A stretch of DNA of 24,415 bases from a virus. Below, in pieces: positions 1 to 7,457 of the stretch (its first letter is position 1; every line of letters begins with the position of its first letter). The stretch lies in the IMG/VR virus record IMGVR_UViG_3300044949_002602, positions 1-24,415 of that record. One strand, written 5' to 3'. A program made the position numbers and the translations under genes. A model generated the notes under the pieces. It searched no databases. It was not told the origin of the DNA and worked only from the letters and a program-made list of their open reading frames with translations.

Positions 1-2491
1 CTTGATTGGTCCAAACTCCCCAACCACCTGATTGTGCTCCACCAATTACGGTGAGGTCGTAGAAACTAACTGAGTAACCGTAGATAGAAGCATTACTTGC
101 CGCCGACGCATCCCAATCAAGGTCAACACTTCCATCTGTGTTCGCAACGGCAGTCAGGTTTGTAACTGGATTAAGGTACGCCGCAGTAATCGTGTTGTTG
201 GACTCGACATATCCAGAGCCTGAGAAATTGTTTGTGTTTTGCGCAGTAGTGCCAAATGTGTTTCCACTGGCTGTAGAGAACGAGTTCGCACTTGCTCCGT
301 TGTATAACGAAGAGCCGTTATTCCAATTGTTTGCAAATTGAATAGCGGTGGTGTTGCCATTGAATGTATTACCTGAAACCATTTGATTGCCAGCGCCAAC
401 CGTCCAAGAGGTGGGAATCCATGATGAGAAAGACACGCCAACACCGTTTGAAGTAAATGTCGAATTTAGAACTTGCTGACGGTTGAGCCCTCCTAAATAT
501 GCACCAAACTGTGTGTTTCCTGTGAACTGGCTGTTATTTATTTTGACAAAGCGCTCGGTACGAATACCATAAGTATTTGATGTAAATGTAGAGCCATTGA
601 CATAAATACGATTTGAGTAATCAGTATCCGTAAGGCTTAAGGCCGACGGGGTACCACCATGGTCAGAGGTAATTGCATAACCATTATTGGTGAATTGTGA
701 ATCATTGAATGTGGTAACTCCACCGCCGCCTTGGTAGAAAGCCCACGATGAATGATTGGAAATTTTTATCCGATTGAACGTCATTGTTCCGGAGGCGTTG
801 TAAATAAGACCACCGTTCCATGACACATTTTTACCTTGCTTGAATGTCATGTCTTCAATAACAATTGTTCGTGCACCACTGTTGTAAATTGCTCGCCACA
901 AATTGTTTCCATCAATAATCGTCGTAGCCATACCTGTTCCGGTAATTGTTACGTCATCAGTAATCGCGGGCAGGTCAGAAGTAAGGGTGATTGTTCCAGT
1001 GTTTCCTGGAGCAAAGGTAATCGTGTTAATAGTGGCTGAAGCGTTTGCTGTAGTGATGGCCCAACGTAAAGAACCAGAGTCAGAGGTATCTGAGAGATTT
1101 TCAACAATGACAGATGTTAGGGCTGGAACCGTGATTGACGCAGCCGAGTTTGCCGTTAGTGAACCAATTGAGTTTGTTTTGGTTACGGCTACTCGTATTT
1201 GTTTCGCAACATCACCCGAACCAATTGTGTATGTTGAGGATGTTGCGCCAGATATATTTGTCCATGTGCACGAAGAAGGGGTGCAGGATTGCCACTGATA
1301 GGTTGTCGCAGTTACAGCAGAGCCACCGTCACCCCAGGTTCCATCGACTGCGGTCAGAGTTTCTCCATACTCAATAGTTCCAGACATTGATGTTCCACCA
1401 GATGTTGTGGGAGCAGTGGCCCCTGCAAGCAAAGCAAACGACCGACTTACCGTGGATGCTGATACGTATGAGTTATTAGAAGAACTATTTGCGGAGATAG
1501 TGCAAGTTCCTGTTTGGTTAGCCAACACCGTCACCGTTGCAGTTGAAGTTCCACCACTATCAGTTGACGAGCCAACGGTGCATTTGCCTGTAGTGCTGGA
1601 TGTAAAAGTAACCGACAGTCCAGAAGTGGCAGTGGCTGAGACAGTAAATGTCTGGTTTGACGAAGAGGCAACTATGTCGGCAGGCTGAGCGAAGGTAATA
1701 GTGTTTGCGCTGGCTACAGATATTGCTGAGTCAATATACATTGATGCACCAAGGACTTGACCGCCCGTTGCGTCATAGGAACCATTAACGAACCTAAATC
1801 TGTAATAACCAGTAGATGGGACTATGCCACTAGACGTAACCCAACCTTGGTTTTGCCCGCGTCCATATGAAACCAAAGTTGAAGTAGCACTAGAGCCATA
1901 GTCGTATGAGTTCCCACTTGCAGAAACCTCAACCAAGTACCCGTATGCTTCGTAGTCGTCACCACCACCAGCGGCGGCCCAGTCAAAAGAAATTGATTGA
2001 TTTGCCGTGGCAGGAAACGGCTCGGTCCATATCTCTGGCCCAAACGCCGAACCGTATGTTCCATGACTATCACAAGTATTGCCATAGGAAATAGTGCCAG
2101 AAGAGAAGAGACGAATTACTCCACTACGTCCACCATATTCCTGTCCTGTAGATGTGGAGTAAGACAGGTTCTGGGTGGTCGCTTCTTGGCCTTCGTACAA
2201 CTGCTGTTCTCGCGTGTAGTCCTTGTCGGTTACATAGGAGTAGGAACTATTGGATGCGGAGTCGGTGCCAGTCATCGTGTATGGACCAATCCCCTGCTTG
2301 CCCAGAACCTTGCATTGGGTTCGGCTTGCCAACGAACCTAGGGTTACTTTTGCCGCCGTAGTTGACTCAAAAACAGGCGACAATGCCTGAACTGGCGAAG
2401 AAAAGCCAAAAATCGATACCAGTAAAAGGAATACCGAAGGAACAGCCATGATTAATGCGGGCTTATTAACGCGGCGACGCCGTACGAACAT
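1..2491 (-). CDS. Large secreted Ig-like / beta-helix protein (partial, 3' end off the left edge)
   Basis: Reading the minus strand from an ATG at 2491 gives 830 codons with no stop down to the window edge. Residues 1-36 are a clear signal peptide: RRRR n-region, a hydrophobic core around LIMAVPSVFLLLVSIFGF, and a VQA cleavage motif. A lectin-like beta-sandwich follows (about 150-255, with FDWAAAGGGDDYEAYGY), then two Ig-like stretches (about 262-350 and 355-450, the second with a Cys pair in CTPSSC). Next comes a long right-handed beta-helix (about 453-765, opening SDTSDSGSLRWAI, with many SxFTxN-type turns). A fibronectin-III-like segment starts near 772. This architecture is typical of secreted actinobacterial adhesins and polysaccharide-binding or -lyase proteins. 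No catalytic residues can be assigned. It is divergent from the GPx-like gene. It could be a phage accessory gene or, less likely, flanking host DNA. Confidence 0.85.
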   Translation of the reverse strand, partial: MFVRRRRVNKPALIMAVPSVFLLLVSIFGFSSPVQALSPVFESTTAAKVTLGSLASRTQCKVLGKQGIGPYTMTGTDSASNSSYSYVTDKDYTREQQLYEGQEATTQNLSYSTSTGQEYGGRSGVIRLFSSGTISYGNTCDSHGTYGSAFGPEIWTEPFPATANQSISFDWAAAGGGDDYEAYGYLVEVSASGNSYDYGSSATSTLVSYGRGQNQGWVTSSGIVPSTGYYRFRFVNGSYDATGGQVLGASMYIDSAISVASANTITFAQPADIVASSSNQTFTVSATATSGLSVTFTSSTTGKCTVGSSTDSGGTSTATVTVLANQTGTCTISANSSSNNSYVSASTVSRSFALLAGATAPTTSGGTSMSGTIEYGETLTAVDGTWGDGGSAVTATTYQWQSCTPSSCTWTNISGATSSTYTIGSGDVAKQIRVAVTKTNSIGSLTANSAASITVPALTSVIVENLSDTSDSGSLRWAITTANASATINTITFAPGNTGTITLTSDLPAITDDVTITGTGMATTIIDGNNLWRAIYNSGARTIVIEDMTFKQGKNVSWNGGLIYNASGTMTFNRIKISNHSSWAFYQGGGGVTTFNDSQFTNNGYAITSDHGGTPSALSLTDTDYSNRIYVNGSTFTSNTYGIRTERFVKINNSQFTGNTQFGAYLGGLNRQQVLNSTFTSNGVGVSFSSWIPTSWTVGAGNQMVSGNTFNGNTTAIQFANNWNNGSSLYNGASANSFSTASGNTFGTTAQNTNNFSGSGYVESNNTITAAYLNPVTNLTAVANTDGSVDLDWDASAASNASIYGYSVSFYDLTVIGGAQSGGWGVWTNQ

Positions 2492-2495
2492 GGGG

Positions 2496-2525
2496 CCTCC
2501 TTAAAAAAGACCTCCAATTCTAGCA
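2496..2525 (-). promoter_or_regulatory. Extended -10 promoter and strong RBS for the secreted protein
   Basis: On the minus strand TGC-TAGAAT (2525-2517) matches an extended -10 (TGnTATAAT, five of six in the hexamer). The expected start near 2510 gives a leader of about 20 nt. That leader carries TAAGGAGG (2503-2496), a perfect anti-16S match four bases before the ATG at 2491. No convincing -35 box is visible, as is common with extended -10 elements. The RBS decides the start codon. Confidence 0.55.
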
Positions 2526-2560
2526 CTTAAGCAATATGGAGTGATGGATTATTGTTGGTG

Positions 2561-2566
2561 TAGAAT
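2561..2566 (+). promoter_or_regulatory. -10 box (TAGAAT), leaderless-type promoter of the GPx-like gene
   Basis: TAGAAT lies six bases before the ATG at 2573 and is preceded by TG. Transcription starting six or seven bases downstream of the hexamer would begin at or next to the A of the start codon. No Shine-Dalgarno sits at a useful distance; the nearest GGAG is about 30 nt upstream. Leaderless initiation, common in actinobacteria, is the simplest reading. Confidence 0.5.
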
Positions 2567-2572
2567 ATTCTG

Positions 2573-3454
2573 ATGGCCAACAATAGATTCGGAAAAATTC
2601 TTCCGATTTCAATTTATGACATCGAATTGATGTCTTTGAATAATGAAAAAAGTGACTTGTTGTCAAAAAGAAAAGGGAAAGTAACCCTTATTTTCAATGT
2701 CGCTGCTGGATGCGGGAACATACCCCAACACTCAATAATTGAAGAGCTAAACCAAAGATACAAGAATGAGGATGATTTCAGCATTCTCGCCGTAGTAGTT
2801 GATGACTTTACATGTCACGGGTATCCAGAGTTCCAAAATGGCATAAAGTCATATATTGAAGAAAACAGTCTTGAACTTACCCCTGGTCAAGTGGCAAAAA
2901 AATATGCTGTTGACAATTTCGGAGTGACATACGAGTTCTCTGAACTAACAAATGGAAGATACGACAAGCATAGATACGACAAGAGTTTTGTTCCTGGACT
3001 TGTCAAAGAGCAGGAGCAACACACGCTCTGGCACTATCTGACAGGAGCATACGAAGCTGAAATAAACCCAGAAAATGGTTTGCCGTATCATTCAGAAGAA
3101 GTGCCTTGGTCAGAAGTTGAGCCGATTGATATTACAAATAAAAAAACATTCCCACCACTTCGAGGAAACTTTGAGAAGTTCTTAATCGACAGAACTGGAA
3201 CAAAAATTAAAAGATATGCAAATGGCTTCCTTCTCGGTGAAAGGGACCAGATAGGTGCAACTTTTCCCTGGGTGCAAGAAAAATATCAAGAAAATGGGAA
3301 ACGTGACTGGAATCCAGTTATTACACCGCAAGAGAATCAGCAAACAACACCCAAAGGCCAACAGTCAAGTTGGCCCACAAAAGAACAAAGAAACGGTATT
3401 GACTTTTCTCTTGATTCAATCAGTAAAGACATAGATGAGTATTTAGGAAAATAA
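2573..3454 (+). CDS. Glutathione-peroxidase-like thioredoxin-fold protein
   Basis: The 293-aa product resembles glutathione/thioredoxin peroxidases. It has an IYDIELMSL N-terminal strand, KGKVTLIFNVAAGCG (residues 34-48, peroxidatic Cys47 equivalent), HSIIEELNQRY, and late FEKFLIDRTGTKIKRY (200-214), which matches the family's 'F.KFLvDr.G.vvkRy' block. It differs from classical members. The Gln of the NQFGGQEPG loop is Asp78 within DDFTCHGYPEF, and a second Cys (81) sits in that loop. The Trp of WNF is Gly198, while the Asn is kept (Asn199). At 293 residues it is much longer than the usual 160-200, with an insertion at about 95-195 and a polar tail from 250. It would reduce peroxides or act as a thiol oxidoreductase in the cytoplasm, as no signal peptide is present. 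It converges on the glycan operon with a 1-nt gap. Confidence 0.72.
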   Translation: MANNRFGKILPISIYDIELMSLNNEKSDLLSKRKGKVTLIFNVAAGCGNIPQHSIIEELNQRYKNEDDFSILAVVVDDFTCHGYPEFQNGIKSYIEENSLELTPGQVAKKYAVDNFGVTYEFSELTNGRYDKHRYDKSFVPGLVKEQEQHTLWHYLTGAYEAEINPENGLPYHSEEVPWSEVEPIDITNKKTFPPLRGNFEKFLIDRTGTKIKRYANGFLLGERDQIGATFPWVQEKYQENGKRDWNPVITPQENQQTTPKGQQSSWPTKEQRNGIDFSLDSISKDIDEYLGK

Positions 3455-3455
3455 T

Positions 3456-4730
3456 CTAAATATCTCTATCTGCTATCTTTCTTTTTTCTACTGGCTCAAG
3501 TCTTCCGTGATGCTTTGCTTCTCCGTCTTTTCTAACCCATGTCATACCATAGGTTGATTCAAGGTTCTCTGTTCCTTCTCTGCGCAACAGTCTCTCCGCC
3601 ATTGACTGGAATGTTGGGTCATCGCTGAGATTCAGGTAAGAGTTGTGTGACCAAGGAAGGTCGTAGAAGGCTGGAGCATTGACCAAAAGAGCTCCCGCAG
3701 TCGTCCAATGCTCTTCTATTCTTGGATTTTCATGAACAATTGGACCCGATAGGCAATATGCAGGAACATCTATTCCTACAAGTGGCCTGTTCACTTCAAG
3801 CATTTTTTCAATAGCTACTGAATCAAGTGACATGTCCGAATCTATATACAGAACTGCTGAGTAATTTGCAACTCCATAGTTCAATTCGGTGCAGTCTTCA
3901 CCCCAATGGTGACCACTTGTTATTCTGTTTCTTTGAGCAAATTCCCTAATTAGGTTTCTTCCAGTCTCTATGCGAATCCATCTATTGCCGGAATCAACTT
4001 TTTTTTGCATGTCATTTATCGAATATGTCCAGTAATCTCCATTGACTTCTTTTAGTGCTTCAATCACTTCATGGAAAGGTTCTATTCCTCGGTTGTCTAA
4101 TTCAAATGAAGCAAACCATTTAACGTTTGGGAACTTCCTACAAATCTCTGCTCTATCGGCCATCCAGTTCATGTGCTCTTTGGCATCACACTTCCATGCA
4201 ACCAATGGAGTACCGATAACAAAATGTTTTTCGTAATCAATTGGCTTCAGTACTGGTGATTCGGAAAGTTTGTATTTAGGTTTGTTTAACTCTGCAACAA
4301 AATCTGAACAAACACCGGAGTATTGAATTTTCCAGTCAGAATCCATCTCCCACCAAGATGTTTCTGGAAGCACCTTTATGCATTTCTTTGAACTTGCTTT
4401 TTTCCCAGGAAATGCCCAAACATAACCCCTGCTGGTAATCGTATAGTCGTCCGTGTTATGGAAGAAACAATGCAAATCATTTTGCATGGAAAAAGCTAAT
4501 GCTTCTGCATTTTTGCAATGAATCCATATTTGGTCAGTTCTATCAATGAGCCATTGATGTGGAACTGAATATTGCGGACCGTCATGCCCTAGGGAAGTTC
4601 CAAATTCATTAACCCACAAGTCAACCTCAACATCAAACCCACGCTCAATTGCTTCTTCTATGTATTTTGGATTATTTTCAAGTTCTGGTTTGGGTCCGTG
4701 CAGGTTGCCCCTGTGAGATATATAAATCAT
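3456..4730 (-). CDS. GDPD-like phosphodiesterase domain fused to GT-A-type glycosyltransferase-like domain
   Basis: The 424-aa product has two parts. Residues 1-150 carry ISHRGN (H6), FDVEVDLW (E35, D37) and LGHDGP (H49, D50), the layout of a compact glycerophosphodiester-phosphodiesterase/PI-PLC-like TIM barrel; later come WIHCKN (69-74) and HNTDDYT (91-97). Residues 165-424 contain RNLIREFAQ and VLYIDSDMSLDSV, with a DxD metal motif at 297-299, then a C-terminal MTWVRKDGE strand as in GT-A glycosyltransferases. The start is taken at 4730, whose ATGA overlaps the stop of the methyltransferase gene; an in-frame ATG at 4748 is less likely. It is the last gene of the operon. The GDPD half might cleave or transfer a glycerophosphate-type group onto the glycan; that is inference. 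Confidence 0.68.
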   Translation of the reverse strand: MIYISHRGNLHGPKPELENNPKYIEEAIERGFDVEVDLWVNEFGTSLGHDGPQYSVPHQWLIDRTDQIWIHCKNAEALAFSMQNDLHCFFHNTDDYTITSRGYVWAFPGKKASSKKCIKVLPETSWWEMDSDWKIQYSGVCSDFVAELNKPKYKLSESPVLKPIDYEKHFVIGTPLVAWKCDAKEHMNWMADRAEICRKFPNVKWFASFELDNRGIEPFHEVIEALKEVNGDYWTYSINDMQKKVDSGNRWIRIETGRNLIREFAQRNRITSGHHWGEDCTELNYGVANYSAVLYIDSDMSLDSVAIEKMLEVNRPLVGIDVPAYCLSGPIVHENPRIEEHWTTAGALLVNAPAFYDLPWSHNSYLNLSDDPTFQSMAERLLRREGTENLESTYGMTWVRKDGEAKHHGRLEPVEKRKIADRDI

Positions 4731-5434
4731 TTTTCCACCTGAACCCATATCCAGTTTTTGTGATTATCACCAGGTCCTGTGTCACGTATGTCTGATTTAT
4801 AGTTTGTAAAACCAATTTCCCCTATTAGGTCGTCAACAAGTGATTGCTCATCCTTCACGCTTACGTCAGAGTGTCCGTTTGTGCTTCCGGCGTCATAGTT
4901 GTTGTCGTAGTAATCAGCAGTTGGAATTTCACCCTTTCCGCCGTATCCCATCTGGAAACACAACTTGCCGCCCGGCTTTAGAACTCTGAATATGTCCTTC
5001 AAGATGTTGAATCTAATTTCGTGGACACAAATGTGTTGGAAACATATAACTGCGAATACAACATCGTATGATTCATCAGCAATAGCTGAAAGATTATCTC
5101 CACTCGTAACATATAAGTGTGGCTCTGAAATATTGTTTGCTTTTGTATTGATTCTGGCTTTTTCTATATTTACATCAGATATATCAATTCCGTCAACTCG
5201 AGCAAACCTGTCTGCAAACTTGACCAAGTTTCGTCCAGGGCCACATCCGTACTCAAGAGCGATAAGACCATTAGTGTCAAAGTCCTTGAATAAAAAATTG
5301 TCATAATCCGACCAGTTGTTATGAGCGTCATACGAGCCGACAACTGGGTCCCTAAAATCCAGCGACCACTTCGATGCATATTCGTCGTAATAAGAATTCT
5401 GCATATCTAGATAATCTTTTTTGTTCTTGCTCAT
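4727..5434 (-). CDS. Class I SAM-dependent methyltransferase
   Basis: The 235-aa protein has a Rossmann methyltransferase core. Motif I is EYGCGPGRN (61-69), the acidic loop after strand 2 is VDGIDIS (80-86), VTSGDNL lies near 109-115, and SYDVVFAVICFQHI (122-135) leads to VLKPGGKLCF (151-160). The N-terminal 45 residues and the Asp/Asn-rich stretch at 172-190 probably form the acceptor site. The ATG at 5434 is preferred to the in-frame upstream ATG because it forms an ATGA overlap with the previous gene's stop. In a glycan operon it probably O-methylates a sugar or nucleotide sugar; a small-molecule or protein acceptor cannot be excluded. Confidence 0.8.
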   Translation of the reverse strand: MSKNKKDYLDMQNSYYDEYASKWSLDFRDPVVGSYDAHNNWSDYDNFLFKDFDTNGLIALEYGCGPGRNLVKFADRFARVDGIDISDVNIEKARINTKANNISEPHLYVTSGDNLSAIADESYDVVFAVICFQHICVHEIRFNILKDIFRVLKPGGKLCFQMGYGGKGEIPTADYYDNNYDAGSTNGHSDVSVKDEQSLVDDLIGEIGFTNYKSDIRDTGPGDNHKNWIWVQVEK

Positions 5435-6804
5435 TTGTTGTTCTCCAAGTAGTAATTCAGGTCTTCCGGCGTTCCAATTCCCCACATTTTAGGGACTTCT
5501 TTAATTCGAATCTTTTTGCCATCCTGAATGGCTTCATTAAATACTGGGCAGACATAAAACTCATTATTGGTTCTAATGTCTTTTTCAATCATTTGATTTG
5601 CATATTTGACATAATCAGAACCATGTTTCCAGTAGTAAATACCTACAGTTGCATTATCTGAAATTGGGTTTTTTTCTGCAACTTCATCCACCAGGCCATC
5701 ATCCCCTAGCTTCGCGTATGACCACTTTGGGTGGGTGGCCTTGAATGTGAGGATTCCACCATCAACGCCTTCCGCACCAAATGCGTACAAACACTCGTTG
5801 CTATTCCAATCGACTATCTGGTCAGAGTTGGCCATCAGTAATGGTTCATCGTTATCTATTAGTCCAGACGCAAGTAGGGTCGTGCATGCGGCGCCCTCTG
5901 TCATTCCGTCAACCAGAACGATGTCACACCCTGGCTTGATGAGTCCTAAAACCTGTTTCAAGTTGTATTTCTCGTAGTGCTCTTTTTGTACAAGAAAAAT
6001 AAAATGAGCGTCTATGTTTAGATTCTCGACGACTACCTGAATCATTGGTTTACCGTTGACTTCAATTAGAGGCTTCGGAAATGTGTAGCCAGCTTGCGCA
6101 AATCTAGAGCCGGCTCCTGCCATTGGTATCAAAACATTCATTTTTTCATTCCTCCAAGCAACAGGCTTTTTGCCTCTATTTTCTATTTCATCAACAAAAC
6201 GCATTAACCGTTGTTTATTAAGGTCTGCGGCATTTTTTATTGCATGAAGGTTTGCGCCAGAACTAAGCGCACCTTCTCTACCGATATGAGAATCCTCAAT
6301 AATTATAGTATTTGCAGGACTTGCATCAAGGGAGACCATGCATTGCCAGTACATTTCTGGGTGTGGCTTGTGATTTCTCACGTCCTCGTTGCTCATTATG
6401 TAACTGACGTATTTGAGAACCCCAATTGCATCCAGGGCGGTTATGACCGTGTCTCTTATGGCGTTTGAGGCAACAGCAATACGCCAGCCCTTTTCCTTCA
6501 GGGTCTGCATTATGTCAATTGCTACGTAGTTCTTAGGGAAATCTGAAAGTATTTTTAGAGTGGCTTTTTGTTTGTCTTCCCAGATTTGTTGATGTTTTGA
6601 TTCTGGAAGGCCTTTTTCTTCGGTCAACATCTTTAGCTTTGTAGTTGTCCCAAGGCCGTCATATTTGGACAGGTGTTCTTCTTGCGAAATTACGTATTTA
6701 ACATCAACTCTGCTTAGGGCAATATTCAGTGAATCATAATGAACGTCGCGTGACTCAATCAAAACCCCATCAAGGTCAAAGATGACAAGAAAGTTACTTT
6801 TCAT
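5431..6804 (-). CDS. HAD phosphatase fused to sugar-phosphate nucleotidyltransferase
   Basis: The 457-aa bifunctional protein has an N-terminal HAD hydrolase of the beta-phosphoglucomutase-like type: FDLDGVLIES (nucleophile D10, acid D12), VASNA (111-115), NHKPHPEMY (K146) and IIIEDSHIG (167-175). The C-terminal NTP-transferase domain starts near 222: MNVLIPMAGAGSRF (222-235), FPKPLIEVNGKPMI (242-255), MANSDQ (324-329, metal Asp) and GIGTPEDLNYYL (442-453). Members of these families dephosphorylate a sugar phosphate and couple a sugar-1-phosphate to NTP, giving the activated donor for the glycosyltransferases next door. The exact sugar and nucleotide cannot be read from the sequence. The start at 6804 overlaps the upstream GT gene by 11 nt, and an ATGA overlap joins it to the methyltransferase. 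Confidence 0.82.
   Translation of the reverse strand: MKSNFLVIFDLDGVLIESRDVHYDSLNIALSRVDVKYVISQEEHLSKYDGLGTTTKLKMLTEEKGLPESKHQQIWEDKQKATLKILSDFPKNYVAIDIMQTLKEKGWRIAVASNAIRDTVITALDAIGVLKYVSYIMSNEDVRNHKPHPEMYWQCMVSLDASPANTIIIEDSHIGREGALSSGANLHAIKNAADLNKQRLMRFVDEIENRGKKPVAWRNEKMNVLIPMAGAGSRFAQAGYTFPKPLIEVNGKPMIQVVVENLNIDAHFIFLVQKEHYEKYNLKQVLGLIKPGCDIVLVDGMTEGAACTTLLASGLIDNDEPLLMANSDQIVDWNSNECLYAFGAEGVDGGILTFKATHPKWSYAKLGDDGLVDEVAEKNPISDNATVGIYYWKHGSDYVKYANQMIEKDIRTNNEFYVCPVFNEAIQDGKKIRIKEVPKMWGIGTPEDLNYYLENNK
6141..6155 (-). promoter_or_regulatory. Internal Shine-Dalgarno and ATG at the domain boundary of the HAD-nucleotidyltransferase gene
   Basis: On the minus strand GGAGG (6155-6151) is followed nine bases later by an in-frame ATG at 6141. 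That ATG encodes Met222, the natural first residue of the nucleotidyltransferase fold (MNVLIPMAG). Initiation here would give a free 236-aa nucleotidyltransferase besides the fusion. It may be a functional internal start or a relic of two formerly separate genes. Confidence 0.45.
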
Positions 6805-7450
6805 TTGGATTAGGCCCTGCGTGTCTATGCCACTTGTTGTGACGGACAATGCTTTTCCCATTGCACTTCATTACGTATTTATTCCGAACGCGCATGGACC
6901 ACTCGACGTCCTCTTCCTCGTTCCACCCACGCGATTCGTCAAGTGGCTCTTCAACCATCACGTGTTTCTTAAGCATAAAGAAACCGCCGGATATATACAT
7001 GTATTGAGTTTGTGTCCAGTCGTTGTATTCAAGCGACCAGGCGCGCCCGTGCCCTGGCTTATCCCATAGCGACCAATCCATTGGGTTTCTTTCCCCAGTA
7101 ATCAAATATTGAGGGCATGAACATATTTCCCAGTCTTCCCCAAATGACTTAAATTCTTCATACCATTTCGAGTCGAATATGTGGTAGTCGTGCATCATTA
7201 CTATATTTTCGTATTTTGCATTCTGGGCAAGAATGTTTTTTTTGCGAGTAATCCATCGCGGCTTTATTGACTCATCAAAGTCAATCTTTACAATGTCATC
7301 CCCTTCGATTCCAGATGAATCCCCTCCACCGACAAAAAGTATTTCGTATTCGGGAATTTTTAAATCACGGATGCTTTTTATAATTTCATCTAATCGATTT
7401 TTATCTTCGTATACAGTAATTATTCCAAATGTAAAAGAAATGTCTTTCAT
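6794..7450 (-). CDS. GT-A (GT2-like) glycosyltransferase
   Basis: The 218-aa protein begins with a nucleotide-binding strand, FTFGIITVYED (6-16), and EILFVGGGD (36-44). ITRKKNILAQNA (67-78) and IVMMHDYHIF (83-92) follow; HDYH is a DxD-like metal site with D88 and H90. ISGGFFMLKKHV (153-164) and GWNEEEDVEW (175-184) form the acceptor and catalytic-base block typical of family 2 enzymes. It is short compared with the usual 250-300 residues but has the whole core. It follows the GT-B gene after seven bases, with AGGTGA near its ATG. It probably transfers the sugar activated by the downstream nucleotidyltransferase to a glycan or a protein. Confidence 0.78.
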   Translation of the reverse strand: MKDISFTFGIITVYEDKNRLDEIIKSIRDLKIPEYEILFVGGGDSSGIEGDDIVKIDFDESIKPRWITRKKNILAQNAKYENIVMMHDYHIFDSKWYEEFKSFGEDWEICSCPQYLITGERNPMDWSLWDKPGHGRAWSLEYNDWTQTQYMYISGGFFMLKKHVMVEEPLDESRGWNEEEDVEWSMRVRNKYVMKCNGKSIVRHNKWHRHAGPNPNEK

Positions 7451-7457
7451 GAATCAC

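Noticed and set aside
3436-3456. ATTTAG...CTAAAT inverted repeat at the convergent gene ends as a bidirectional terminator
   Set aside because: Only a six-pair A/T-rich stem, partly in coding sequence and without flanking T-runs; too weak to call.
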